A stretch of 23,688 nucleotides of DNA, taken from JAVBNN01 sp031551525 (lineage in GTDB: Bacteria > Bacillota > Negativicutes > Acidaminococcales > JAISLQ01). Shown here in pieces: positions 8,798 through 16,199 of this stretch. The notes under the pieces were generated by a model. The model was not told the origin of the DNA. It saw nothing but the letters and a program-made list of their open reading frames with translations, and searched no databases. Every line of letters starts with the position of its first letter. Position 1 is the stretch's first letter. A program made the translations under genes and the position numbers. The stretch is taken from positions 1 through 23,688 of the forward strand of contig JAVBNN010000015.1 of assembly GCA_031551525.1 (NCBI GenBank). The letters run 5' to 3'.

Positions 8798-9057
8798 TCA
8801 CAGCACCTGTTTCACGTCGGCAGCCGCCAAAAAAACCGCAGCGTTTTCACCATGTTTTTCCTTAAACTCCAAAACCGCCGCGTCCGCTTCTTCTTGACTT
8901 GAAAAATGCCCCGCCCGCGGTATAGGCAGTTGTCCGTAGCCTACGATCGCCTATTTGGGCATATCAGAAACTGCACTTTAGCCTTATTTTTCACGTTGTC
9001 GGCCAAAGATAGCGCCTTTTTAAAAAACAAAAAAGCTTTTTCCGGCGCCGTCAACAG
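8798..9057 (-). pseudogene. Decayed ORF remnant upstream of the Nramp gene
   Basis: On the minus strand a frame without stops from about 9057 to a TAG near 8940 reads like protein (AFLFFKKALSLADNVKNKAK, then VQFLICPN). Coding-like text continues in a frame shifted by one base, open from 8950 down to a TGA at 8798-8800 (YGQLPIPRAGHFSSQEEADA, later FKEKHGENAAVFLAAADVKQ). The second part has no ATG, GTG or TTG near its beginning, and a one-base loss around 8950 would explain the split. The first part resembles a DsrE-like pattern only loosely. Its upstream portion overlaps the terminator of the next gene. It may be a broken gene, or the resemblance to coding may be partly chance. Confidence 0.35.
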
Positions 9058-9070
9058 CGGAAAAAGCTTG
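9023..9070 (-). terminator. Intrinsic terminator of the 9078-9437 gene
   Basis: Read on the minus strand, AAGCTTTTTCCG, a 13-base loop, then CGGAAAAAGCTT followed by TTTTGTTTTTT. A perfect 12-bp stem directly downstream of the stop codon. Confidence 0.82.
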
Positions 9071-9077
9071 AAATAGG

Positions 9078-9437
9078 TCAGATTTTCATGTAACAGACAG
9101 CGTCTTCTTTGCCGTTGTAAAGGGCGGCGCTCAGTTTTCTCACCAGAAGTTCTTCCGGGTCGAGGTTGTCCGGCGCCTTGTAGTAAAGGCGTTTGTTGTT
9201 GTGCTGATATTCTGTAGCAAAGGCTACATCAATGGTGATGTCTTTTATGTATTTGCCCATCGCCATGAACACCCGTATCTCGTACAAGGCCTTTTCTTTG
9301 CTGTAACCCTCGACATGCGTATACACTACCGTCATGTCTTTTAACTCTTCATTTTTACTGCAGGCTTCTTGGGTTTTTATAAGTCCCTGCAAGTATTGGA
9401 TGCTCGTATCTTTCATTGGATTTGCTGCATTTGCCAC
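9078..9437 (-). CDS. Small cytoplasmic protein of unknown function
   Basis: A 119-residue protein without signal peptide or membrane segment, mixed alpha/beta by eye, acidic C-terminal half (PDNLDPEELLVRKLSAALYN). I do not recognise the family. The GTG at 9435-9437 is chosen as start because GGGGG lies 9 bases upstream; an in-frame ATG at 9418 (MKDTSIQYL) has no ribosome site. It has its own terminator and a good candidate promoter, so it looks like a monocistronic gene. A cysteine pair is absent and no catalytic motif stands out. Confidence 0.7.
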   Translation of the reverse strand: MANAANPMKDTSIQYLQGLIKTQEACSKNEELKDMTVVYTHVEGYSKEKALYEIRVFMAMGKYIKDITIDVAFATEYQHNNKRLYYKAPDNLDPEELLVRKLSAALYNGKEDAVCYMKI

Positions 9438-9467
9438 TGGTTCATACCCCCAAGCTGTGTTTTCGGA

Positions 9468-9496
9468 ATCTTAATTATTCTTGACTCAAATTGCAA
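9468..9496 (-). promoter_or_regulatory. Promoter of the 9078-9437 gene
   Basis: On the minus strand TTGCAA (9491-9496), a 17-bp spacer and TAAGAT (9468-9473). A plus-strand TTGACT at 9481-9486, a possible -35 for the divergent gene at 9630, sits within it, so the two promoters may overlap. Confidence 0.5.
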
Positions 9497-9629
9497 AATA
9501 ATATTAACATGAAAAGGCGCATTTTGTAAACCGGGCTTCTGCCAAATAGATAATTTATGAATTCCGGTTGCAGGAAAAAACCGGCAATGAGGCGAAATAC
9601 GAATACATAACTTATTCGAGGAGTTTGAC

Positions 9630-10241
9630 ATGACCAGCCAATTTTTTAATAAAAAAACATGTTTATACGCACTGGCCGCCGCAATCATAGTCACTGGCGG
9701 CCTTTGGCTGGGTTATCAGTTTTATACTGCCCACTATGTCAGTCTGCCAGTGAAAGAGGTTACCATAACTACCCCGGCTTCCACGCTAAAAATTAGCCTA
9801 CCGGTCTCGCTTAGAGAGGACAAGGATTTTACACTGCCGAAAAATATTCAGTCGTTTGTTAAGAATACCACTCCTCTTTTCGGTGAAATCCCCGATCTGG
9901 TCATACGCATCTACTGCATAACTTACCACAGCGAGCAATTTTTACCTACCTGGCGGCCTAATCTTGAAGACATGGCCAATAGGACAATCGCCGGTATGAA
10001 AAACGAAAAAGACTTTAAGAATTTGGTACAAGAAAAAGTTTACCACAATATTTCCAGCGGTTCAGCAATAGAGGTGCACAGCCGCTATATGAAAGGCGAT
10101 ACCGCCCTCACACAAAGGGTCTTTCATCTTTATGACACCTACTCTACCTGGACGGTCAGCGCGGTCTACCCAACCGGCGACAACACTATGGGAAATACCG
10201 TAGACGACATTTTTTCTTCTATCATAGTTGTCAAAAAATAA
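9630..10241 (+). CDS. Membrane-anchored or exported protein of unknown function
   Basis: A 203-residue protein with an N-terminal hydrophobic segment (about residues 12-31, LYALAAAIIVTGGLWLGYQF) preceded by lysines and not followed by a clear cleavage site, so probably an anchor with the rest outside the membrane. The soluble part is beta-rich; its end (TWTVSAVYPTGD... DDIFSSIIVVKK) recalls the closing strands of PsbP/DUF1795-like folds, a weak resemblance only. Start is supported by GAGGAG 6 bases upstream. The next gene starts 11 bases after the stop with its ribosome site in the gap, so the two form an operon closed by a terminator at 10860. Confidence 0.72.
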   Translation: MTSQFFNKKTCLYALAAAIIVTGGLWLGYQFYTAHYVSLPVKEVTITTPASTLKISLPVSLREDKDFTLPKNIQSFVKNTTPLFGEIPDLVIRIYCITYHSEQFLPTWRPNLEDMANRTIAGMKNEKDFKNLVQEKVYHNISSGSAIEVHSRYMKGDTALTQRVFHLYDTYSTWTVSAVYPTGDNTMGNTVDDIFSSIIVVKK

Positions 10242-10252
10242 GGAGGCTACCC

Positions 10253-10861
10253 GTGCTGAAAAAATTACTTTTATGTATGGGCTTGTTTGCAATAACCGCT
10301 GGCTTGTCTGCCGGGCAGTTATCGGCCGCCACCACGCCGGTGCGCATAGCCGTGGTCATCAAGACCGACCAGCTCGACCTTGCCCCGACCTCGCGCAACT
10401 ATCTGTCGGAAAAACTGCGCACACTATTTCCCACCGGCCAATACCAGTTGCTGGAAGACAAATCGCTAAATCAGGCTCTAGATAAACTTTTGGCCGACCG
10501 CATGTTCCATGACCCGACCAAACTTGGCAAGCATATATTTGCCGACCTCGCCAAAGAAAACGGCTATGATGCAACGCTGATACTTTTCTTCCGCTTTGAC
10601 CGTTCGACCAACAATAACAATTTCCTCAAATGGGAAAAAGAAGTGGAAACTACGCTCAAAGCGCGCATGATCATTACTAAAACAACCAGTTTTATCTACA
10701 ACAACGACATCTCGCGCCTCGGAGCGACTCCGCTCAAAACCATGAAGGACGTGACCTCCATGGAAGACACGGTCACCGATAGCGTCAACCGCTGTGTAGA
10801 GCATTTGTTTTCCGACCTGGAGCTGCCACTGGCCAAACGAACGCTGGAACTGATGTTATAA
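10253..10861 (+). CDS. Exported protein of unknown function, possibly TolB-N/CsgG-like fold
   Basis: A 202-residue protein with a clear signal peptide (MLKKLLLCMGLFAITAGLSA, cleavage around residue 25 after LSA). It begins at a GTG with AAGGAGG at proper distance. The mature part starts VRIAVVIKTD and continues with helix and strand elements, including DPTKLGKHIFADLAKENGYD before a strand ATLILFF. This layout recalls the TolB N-terminal/CsgG-like fold (a strand, a helix, 'y.vle', a helix, 'lg..la.....d.vl'), but this is a fold guess, not a family match. It is cotranscribed with the anchored protein upstream, so both probably act in the envelope. Confidence 0.75.
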   Translation: MLKKLLLCMGLFAITAGLSAGQLSAATTPVRIAVVIKTDQLDLAPTSRNYLSEKLRTLFPTGQYQLLEDKSLNQALDKLLADRMFHDPTKLGKHIFADLAKENGYDATLILFFRFDRSTNNNNFLKWEKEVETTLKARMIITKTTSFIYNNDISRLGATPLKTMKDVTSMEDTVTDSVNRCVEHLFSDLELPLAKRTLELML

Positions 10862-10900
10862 AAATCACCCCTCTGACGTAACGCCAGAGGGGTGATTTTT
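10860..10900. terminator. Two-way intrinsic terminator
   Basis: A 16-bp stem (10860-10875 with 10885-10900), loop ACGTAACGC, A-run on the left and T-run on the right. It separates the exported-protein operon from the convergent aminotransferase gene and overlaps the stop codon of the former. Confidence 0.88.
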
Positions 10901-10908
10901 GAGTGATG

Positions 10909-12156
10909 TTATTTTTCTACTGCGCCGAAGGCTTTTTTGATCTTGGCGGCCATGCCTTTCATTTTTTCGAGCGGCACGGCGCATACGGCTACGCGCACGC
11001 CTTTGGCGAGCGGCACAGCGTATATATTGTCCTCATGCAGTTTATCGCAGACCGCGTCCGGGTTTTTAGCGTCCATGGAGAGGAAGAAGCCAGCGACATA
11101 GGGTACCATTTTCAGCCCGGCGGCCTCAGCTTCCTGGGTGAATACGGCTGCGCGTTTTTTGATCATCTGGTACAGTTCGTCGCGTTCTTTTTGAATAGAG
11201 GCCACAGCGGCGGGGTCTTTGCAAATATTTACCAGTGTACGCATACAGGGCCGGTTAATATTCGACCAGGTAGCGCGCGAGGTGAACTGGTTCACGTCCT
11301 TGAATTCCTGAATGACATCGGCGTCTGAAGATATGCCAATCATGGCGCCGGTACGCTGCCCGTAAAGGGTATACCCTTTTGACATGCTATAGGCCAGCAC
11401 AACGAGAAGTTCTTTGGGCAGGTTTTCAAACTTTTTGACAAACTTTCTTACTTCATCGCGTTCTCCAGCATAGTCGAGATATGCCATATCCACTAGGAGA
11501 ATGATCTTTTTGCCGGTTTCTTTGATGATGGCCTGTAGCCGGGTGAGAACGTCGTCCCATTCCTGATCGCTGACCGTATAGCCGGTCGGGTTGTGGGCCG
11601 GAGTATTGAGGATGAGCACCAAACTTTCCTGCTCGGCCAACAGTTCGCGCACTTTGGCGTCCATGCCGGCGATATTGTATTTGTTGTTTTCGTCAAACAT
11701 TTTATAGGTATCGAGTTTTCTCAGCATATCGCGGCAGATGGAAGAATACGCGCCCCAATACCAGTCGGTGGTAAGCACTTTGTCGCCTTCGGCTGCATAA
11801 TTCCAAATGACGTGATGCAAAACTCCCGTGCCGCCCGAAGTGGCTATAGCAGCCATGTGTGCATCCGGGCGGGATTTGCCACAGGCTTCGTCTATTACGG
11901 CTTCAAGAAAATCAGGCAGTCCGGCAATACCGGCATATTGTACCAGTTCGTCTGTTGGCAGGGCACGAAAAAATTTCTCCACGGTCGGCAGGCAGCAAAG
12001 TTTTTCGTTTTCATCCAAAATAGCGCCTATTGTGGCGTTAGTCACTTTATCCTTGCCTATTTGAGCGGCCATCTTGACCGCTGCGTCGTTAGCGCCAAAG
12101 ATTTTGTCCTGCGCGGCTTTGCCGTGCGCGTGTTTTGCTACCATGCTAAATCCCAT
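10909..12156 (-). CDS. Class I/II PLP-dependent aminotransferase (aromatic/aspartate type)
   Basis: A 415-residue fold-type I aminotransferase. The Schiff-base lysine is K260 in AYSMSKGYTLYGQRTG, a TyrB/AspC-like context, and the NTPAHNPTG motif binds the cofactor region. Start at 12156 has GGGAGGT 7 bases upstream. It lies 35 bases downstream of the aspartate kinase gene on the same strand with no terminator between, so the two are cotranscribed. That context suggests an aspartate-family or aromatic amino acid substrate such as oxaloacetate/aspartate, but the sequence does not settle which. The cytoplasmic location follows from the lack of a signal peptide. Confidence 0.9.
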   Translation of the reverse strand: MGFSMVAKHAHGKAAQDKIFGANDAAVKMAAQIGKDKVTNATIGAILDENEKLCCLPTVEKFFRALPTDELVQYAGIAGLPDFLEAVIDEACGKSRPDAHMAAIATSGGTGVLHHVIWNYAAEGDKVLTTDWYWGAYSSICRDMLRKLDTYKMFDENNKYNIAGMDAKVRELLAEQESLVLILNTPAHNPTGYTVSDQEWDDVLTRLQAIIKETGKKIILLVDMAYLDYAGERDEVRKFVKKFENLPKELLVVLAYSMSKGYTLYGQRTGAMIGISSDADVIQEFKDVNQFTSRATWSNINRPCMRTLVNICKDPAAVASIQKERDELYQMIKKRAAVFTQEAEAAGLKMVPYVAGFFLSMDAKNPDAVCDKLHEDNIYAVPLAKGVRVAVCAVPLEKMKGMAAKIKKAFGAVEK

Positions 12157-12191
12157 GATTACGACCTCCCTATTTTTGTTATAGTTTGATT

Positions 12192-13409
12192 TTATTTGAA
12201 AAACTCTCTGTGTATGGCCTGCACGGCTTCTTTCAGTTTATCCTGATTTATCAGGCAGGATATGCTGATCTCTGACGTGCTGATAGCGGCTATATTGACT
12301 TTTTCTCCAGCCAGTGCGCCAAACATCTTGGCCGCTATGCCGGGGCGCCCCAACATCCCCGCGCCCACGACGGAAACCTTGGCGACGTTGGCTTCGACCT
12401 CCACGCTCTGGAAATCGTACTGAGTTTTGAGTTTTTCCATAAGTTTTACCGCCTCCGCCATATCGGCTGTAGCGATAGTAAAAAGTATGTCGTTTACAGC
12501 GTTGTTGTCCGTACGGACACATTGCAGTATCATGTCTACGTCTATGTTGGCTTCGGCCAAAGCGGCAAAAACATTGTAGGCCATGCCGGGCTTGTCCGGA
12601 ACGCCTTTTACCGTGATGCGGACGACGTCCTCGTCATCGGTGACTCCGCGGATTATGAAGCTTTCTTCTTTCAAGGTATAATCCCCCCTTATAATAGTAC
12701 CGGCATCGGCACTGAATGTAGAGCGGACGTGGATAGGCATATTCGCATGTTCGCCGTACTCTACAGCTCTCGGCTGCATCACGCCGGCGCCGAGGCGCGC
12801 CATCTCCAGCATCTCGCCAAAGGTTATCTCCTGCATTTTACAGGCGTCCGGCACAACACGCGGATCGGCGGTATAGACACCATCTACATCGGTAAATATT
12901 TCACAAATATCCGCGTTCAGACCGGCGGCCAAGGCCACGGCGGTAGTATCGGAGCCGCCGCGCCCGAGTGTCGTTATCTCCCCATCCCCGGTCATACCTT
13001 GAAAACCTGCTACTACAGCAACCTTGCCTTCGTCCAGGACTTTTTTTACTCTAGCCGCATCAACAGACAGGATGCGCGCCTTGGTATGGCTGCCGTCAGT
13101 TTTTATCCCGGCCTGGAAACCGGTAAAAGATTGAGCGGGCTGACCTTTCGATATAAAAGCAGCTGCCAGAAGGGCCACGCTCACCTGCTCGCCGGTCGCC
13201 AAGAGCATATCCGCTTCACGCTTGGGCATGCTGCCAGTGACCTTGGCCGCCAAAGCCAAAAGATCGTCCGTCGCAGAACCCATGGCAGAAACAACCAATG
13301 TTATCTGGTCATCCGGCTGTTTGTCCCGCAAGACCCTGTCAACTATGCCGTGCATCTTTTCCGGTGTTGCCACCGAGCTGCCACCAAATTTTTTCACGAT
13401 GATGGACAT
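12192..13409 (-). CDS. lysC: Aspartate kinase, monofunctional
   Basis: A 405-residue aspartokinase that phosphorylates L-aspartate, the first step to lysine, threonine and methionine. The N-terminal kinase domain carries KKFGGSS at 6-12, the GRGGSDTTAVALAAGL loop and the TDVDGVYTADPR segment. The C-terminal part holds two ACT-like regulatory repeats (ITVKGVPDKPGMAYNVFAAL and VSVVGAGMLGRPGIAAKMFG), which usually bind feedback inhibitors. I use the ATG at 13409 because MSIIVKKFGGSS is the family N-terminus and AGGCGG, a one-mismatch ribosome site, lies 7 bases upstream; an in-frame start 21 bases earlier is less likely. It is the first gene of an operon with the aminotransferase. Which of several aspartokinase paralogues it is cannot be decided. 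Confidence 0.93.
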   Translation of the reverse strand: MSIIVKKFGGSSVATPEKMHGIVDRVLRDKQPDDQITLVVSAMGSATDDLLALAAKVTGSMPKREADMLLATGEQVSVALLAAAFISKGQPAQSFTGFQAGIKTDGSHTKARILSVDAARVKKVLDEGKVAVVAGFQGMTGDGEITTLGRGGSDTTAVALAAGLNADICEIFTDVDGVYTADPRVVPDACKMQEITFGEMLEMARLGAGVMQPRAVEYGEHANMPIHVRSTFSADAGTIIRGDYTLKEESFIIRGVTDDEDVVRITVKGVPDKPGMAYNVFAALAEANIDVDMILQCVRTDNNAVNDILFTIATADMAEAVKLMEKLKTQYDFQSVEVEANVAKVSVVGAGMLGRPGIAAKMFGALAGEKVNIAAISTSEISISCLINQDKLKEAVQAIHREFFK

Positions 13410-13458
13410 TTTATTACCGCCTGTCTGCAATTAGATATTCGATAAAACTTCATAAATT

Positions 13459-13487
13459 ATTGTATAAAAAAAACGAAGGAGCGTCAA
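13459..13487 (-). promoter_or_regulatory. Promoter of the aspartate kinase operon, inside a terminator
   Basis: On the minus strand TTGACG (13482-13487), a 17-bp spacer and TACAAT (13459-13464). The -35 lies in the loop of the upstream gene's terminator, and the spacer includes one stem arm and the T-run. The leader from the expected start to the ATG would be about 42 bases. Confidence 0.65.
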
Positions 13488-13497
13488 TGCTCCTTCG
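13466..13497 (-). terminator. Intrinsic terminator of the superoxide reductase gene
   Basis: A 9-bp stem (13474-13482 with 13489-13497) with a 6-base loop, followed on the minus strand by eight T (13466-13473). Confidence 0.9.
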
Positions 13498-13518
13498 CGT
13501 GTATACATTTTACTTTAC

Positions 13519-13911
13519 TCAATTTACCGATATTTTGGCGCTACTCTCCCACAATCCATGGATGTTGCAGTAAGACACGGCTATGATTTCGCCACCTTCG
13601 GTAATTTTAGCCCGTACACAGGCCGCCGGTTCGGTATAGGCCGGTCCCTGGTTGGCTCCTTTGGCCGATTCACCGTGTACATTGAAGTCTACCTTGGCCA
13701 GTTCATATACTACTTTACCGCTGTCTGGCTTGAAGAACAGCTGTATCCACCTGATATGGTGTTCGGTAGTATTGGGATGCGCTATCTCTTTTCCCACACA
13801 GGCGTTTATAACGAAGGCTTCACCAGCCTTGACCTCTGCGGGCGCTTCAATGACGGGTACGTGTTTTTCACTTTTCCAGTCCGCACTCTGAATAGTTTCC
13901 CCTATTTTCAT
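13519..13911 (-). CDS. Superoxide reductase, class II (neelaredoxin)
   Basis: A 130-residue superoxide reductase that reduces superoxide to hydrogen peroxide without making oxygen, typical of anaerobes. The [Fe(His)4Cys] centre is complete: H17 in EKHVPVIE, H45 and H51 in HPNTTEHHIRWIQ, and C115 and H118 in CNIHGLW; E15 and K16 match the residues that gate the active site. There is no N-terminal desulforedoxin domain with its four cysteines, hence class II rather than desulfoferrodoxin. The ATG at 13911 has GGAGGG 7 bases upstream; a TTG at 13926 sits inside that site. It has its own terminator and an upstream palindrome that could be a regulatory site. Confidence 0.93.
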   Translation of the reverse strand: MKIGETIQSADWKSEKHVPVIEAPAEVKAGEAFVINACVGKEIAHPNTTEHHIRWIQLFFKPDSGKVVYELAKVDFNVHGESAKGANQGPAYTEPAACVRAKITEGGEIIAVSYCNIHGLWESSAKISVN

Positions 13912-13970
13912 AGTACATCCCTCCAATGATTTTTATACTGATATTAATTCTCTGTTAATTTTAATATTCC

Positions 13971-13988
13971 TTTATTTCGAGAAATAAA
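13971..13988. repeat. AT-rich inverted repeat upstream of the superoxide reductase gene
   Basis: TTTATTTC and GAAATAAA flank a two-base centre (GA), about 60 bases upstream of the start codon. It does not fit the Fur or PerR consensus well. A second inverted repeat (TGTAAA at 13998-14003, TTTACA at 14013-14018) lies next to it. The rest of the 308-base gap (13912-14219) holds a promoter for the next gene and nothing else I can identify. Confidence 0.4.
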
Positions 13989-14179
13989 TTTCGCATCTGT
14001 AAAGAATGCCTTTTTACAATCTTTTAAAATATTGCGCGGCATATGCTTTAAATAGCTACCACCAATCTCATAAAGCACCCTAAAAGTATCCGAATCTACC
14101 AAGTGATTTTTTCGACGGTCAAGTCTTGAATTCCTGCATGGGATATGAGAAAAGACTGTTTATTTTACTTGTCCGAACA

Positions 14180-14188
14180 TGCTATAAT
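14180..14188 (+). promoter_or_regulatory. Extended -10 promoter of the pseudouridine synthase gene
   Basis: TGCTATAAT, a perfect extended -10 (TGnTATAAT), 32 bases before the start codon. There is no good -35, as is usual for extended -10 promoters. Confidence 0.6.
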
Positions 14189-14219
14189 AATGTAAAATCA
14201 TTTTATTGTCGGAGCAAGT

Positions 14220-15098
14220 ATGGATAGTTTTTCACTGCCGCCTAACGGCGGCTCCTGCCAAATCAAAGACCTGCTGCGAAAACACGGGGTGTCTCAGGCC
14301 GGTTGGCGCAGGCTTAAAAGGCAAGCGGATTTTTATATAGACGGGCAAAAAAGCTTTTTTTATGCAAATGTATTGCCCGGTCAGACCCTGGTGGTAGACT
14401 CTCCTCCCGTGACTTCTGTCCTGCCGCGAAAAGGATTTGTATCCATAAAATACGAAGATGACTTTTTTTTGGTGATTGATAAAGACCCGGGAGTGCTTGT
14501 TCACCCAACCGTCGCTCAAGAGTCGGATACGCTTGCCAATTATGTCGCTTACTACATGCTCAATAGAAAAGATTTTGACGGCGTCCATCTCGTATCACGC
14601 CTTGACAGAGATACGTCGGGCCTCGTTTTGTTTGCCAAAAAAAGCCGCATGCAGCATATTTTGAGCAAGACCGCCATGTGTAAAAAATACCTGGCGCTGA
14701 CTGAAAAACCTCCACCAGCCGCCCTTGGCGTCATAGACCTTCCTGTTTCCCGTATGGTTGATAGTATTATTGAGCGCACTGTTTCTGTTACTGGTAAACC
14801 TGCCAGGACACATTATAAAATCATGACCAATTATGGAAAGTTGTGGCTCCTTGAATTTGAACCAGTTACCGGACGCACCCATCAAATAAGGGTACATGCT
14901 GCCGCTCTCGGCTGCCCTCTTTATGGCGACAGCCTGTATGGCGCAAAAACTTCAAAGACCAGACATGCCCTCCACGCCAGCGAACTATCCTTCCTGCATC
15001 CCGCGACCGGAAAAATGCTCTTTTTGAACAGCGAACTGCCCACTGACTTTAATAAAATTATTTATGCGCACAGCAAGAGCCCGTCGATTTTTTTATGA
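14220..15098 (+). CDS. RluA-family RNA pseudouridine synthase
   Basis: A 292-residue enzyme that isomerises uridine to pseudouridine in rRNA or tRNA. The catalytic aspartate is D129 in HLVSRLDRDTSGLVLFAK; EPVTGRTHQIRVHAAALGCP and LYGDSLYG are the other family motifs. The first 70 residues are S4-like (LLRKHGVSQAGWRRLKRQ, later VLPGQTLVV), a layout shared with RluD/RluC/YlyB-type members. The ATG at 14220 follows CGGAG at 5 bases. The target position in RNA cannot be assigned. It is followed by the aldolase gene 73 bases later, which has a promoter of its own. Confidence 0.92.
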   Translation: MDSFSLPPNGGSCQIKDLLRKHGVSQAGWRRLKRQADFYIDGQKSFFYANVLPGQTLVVDSPPVTSVLPRKGFVSIKYEDDFFLVIDKDPGVLVHPTVAQESDTLANYVAYYMLNRKDFDGVHLVSRLDRDTSGLVLFAKKSRMQHILSKTAMCKKYLALTEKPPPAALGVIDLPVSRMVDSIIERTVSVTGKPARTHYKIMTNYGKLWLLEFEPVTGRTHQIRVHAAALGCPLYGDSLYGAKTSKTRHALHASELSFLHPATGKMLFLNSELPTDFNKIIYAHSKSPSIFL

Positions 15099-15116
15099 AT
15101 ACTTTGATTTTAATTA

Positions 15117-15125
15117 TGATATAAT
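15117..15125 (+). promoter_or_regulatory. Extended -10 promoter of the aldolase gene
   Basis: TGATATAAT, a perfect extended -10 in the 73-base gap before the aldolase gene. The -35 is not recognisable. Confidence 0.5.
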
Positions 15126-15171
15126 TAATGCAATTAAATTGGCCGCAAATAATTTTCCGGGAGGGGATATC

Positions 15172-16101
15172 ATGCCGCTAGTAACTTCTAAAAAGATGTT
15201 TGAAGACGCCTACAAAGGACAATATGCCGTAGGTGCTTTCAACGTCAACAACATGGAGATCATCCAGGGTATCGTAGATGCCGCAAAAAGCCAGCAAGCG
15301 CCACTCATCCTGCAAGTTTCCGCCGGGGCTAGAAAGTATGCCAAACATATCTACCTGGTCAAACTGGTAGAGGCCGCTTTGGATGATTCTGATCTGCCAA
15401 TTTGCCTGCATCTCGATCACGGCGAAGATTTTGAGATATGCAAGGCCTGTGTGGATGGAGGTTTCACGTCGGTCATGATCGACGGCTCCAAGCACCCTTT
15501 TGAAGAAAATATCGCTCTGACCAAAAAAGTGGTGGAATACGCCCATGCGCACGGAGTGGTGGTCGAGGCGGAACTTGGCCGTCTGGCCGGCGTCGAAGAC
15601 GAGGTCAAGGTAAATACGCGTGACGCCTCTTATACCGACCCTGACCAGGCGGTGGAGTTTGTAGAACGTACCGGTGTGGATTCACTGGCCATAGCTATAG
15701 GCACTAGTCATGGCGCCTATAAGTTTAAAGATGAACCGCGCCTCGACTTTGCCCGGTTGGAAAAGATAAGCGGTATGCTTCAAGGATTCCCGCTCGTACT
15801 GCACGGAGCATCCACTGTACTGCCGCAGTTTGTCAAGGAATGCAACGAATATGGCGGACAGATCGGCGACGCCAAGGGCGTGCCGGAAGAGATGCTGCTG
15901 CGAGCCGGCAAACTTGGTGTATGCAAGATAAATATCGACACAGACCTCCGACTGGCTATGACTGCTTCTATCAGAAAACATTTCGCAAAAAGCCCGTCCG
16001 ACTTTGATCCCCGCCAGTACCTTGGCCCAGCCAGGGAAGCTATAAAGGGCATGGTCGAACACAAGATAAAAAATGTGCTCAATTGCAGTAACCGTATATA
16101 A
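15172..16101 (+). CDS. fba: Class II fructose-bisphosphate aldolase
   Basis: A 309-residue zinc-dependent aldolase of glycolysis and gluconeogenesis, interconverting fructose 1,6-bisphosphate with dihydroxyacetone phosphate and glyceraldehyde 3-phosphate. The catalytic aspartate and first zinc histidine lie in LHLDHGEDFE (D82, H83); other marks are VEAELGRLAGVED, GTSHGAYKF and LVLHGAS (further zinc histidines) and the phosphate-binding KINIDTDLR. The ATG at 15172 follows GGAGG at 7 bases; an in-frame ATG at 15064 inside the previous gene would add an unlikely leader. Close relatives include tagatose-bisphosphate aldolases, so a different sugar bisphosphate is possible, but the class II FbaA-type call fits best. 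Confidence 0.93.
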   Translation: MPLVTSKKMFEDAYKGQYAVGAFNVNNMEIIQGIVDAAKSQQAPLILQVSAGARKYAKHIYLVKLVEAALDDSDLPICLHLDHGEDFEICKACVDGGFTSVMIDGSKHPFEENIALTKKVVEYAHAHGVVVEAELGRLAGVEDEVKVNTRDASYTDPDQAVEFVERTGVDSLAIAIGTSHGAYKFKDEPRLDFARLEKISGMLQGFPLVLHGASTVLPQFVKECNEYGGQIGDAKGVPEEMLLRAGKLGVCKINIDTDLRLAMTASIRKHFAKSPSDFDPRQYLGPAREAIKGMVEHKIKNVLNCSNRI

Positions 16102-16199
16102 TTTTATTATATAAATAGGCAGTGCGGTTTTTTCGTTTTACCGCAGGTTCTTTCTGGTAATTTTCTTTGGTTTATATTTTATTGTTATGGGAGGAATTA

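Noticed and set aside
8490..8902. Plus-strand ORFs around the Nramp start.
   Set aside because: They overlap the Nramp 5' end and have no ribosome site; the minus strand carries the recognised protein and the remnant.
9415..9445. A ten-codon leader ORF (MNQWQMQQIQ) overlapping the start of the 9078-9437 gene on the minus strand.
   Set aside because: Its ATG follows the GGGGG ribosome site by only one base, too close to be used; the same site is well placed for the GTG at 9437.
10903..12189. Two plus-strand ORFs opposite the aminotransferase.
   Set aside because: Antisense shadows of a gene with intact PLP motifs.
12522..13445. A long plus-strand ORF (307 codons) opposite the aspartate kinase gene.
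   Set aside because: It mirrors a well-recognised aspartate kinase and its translation has no family features; it is a shadow frame.
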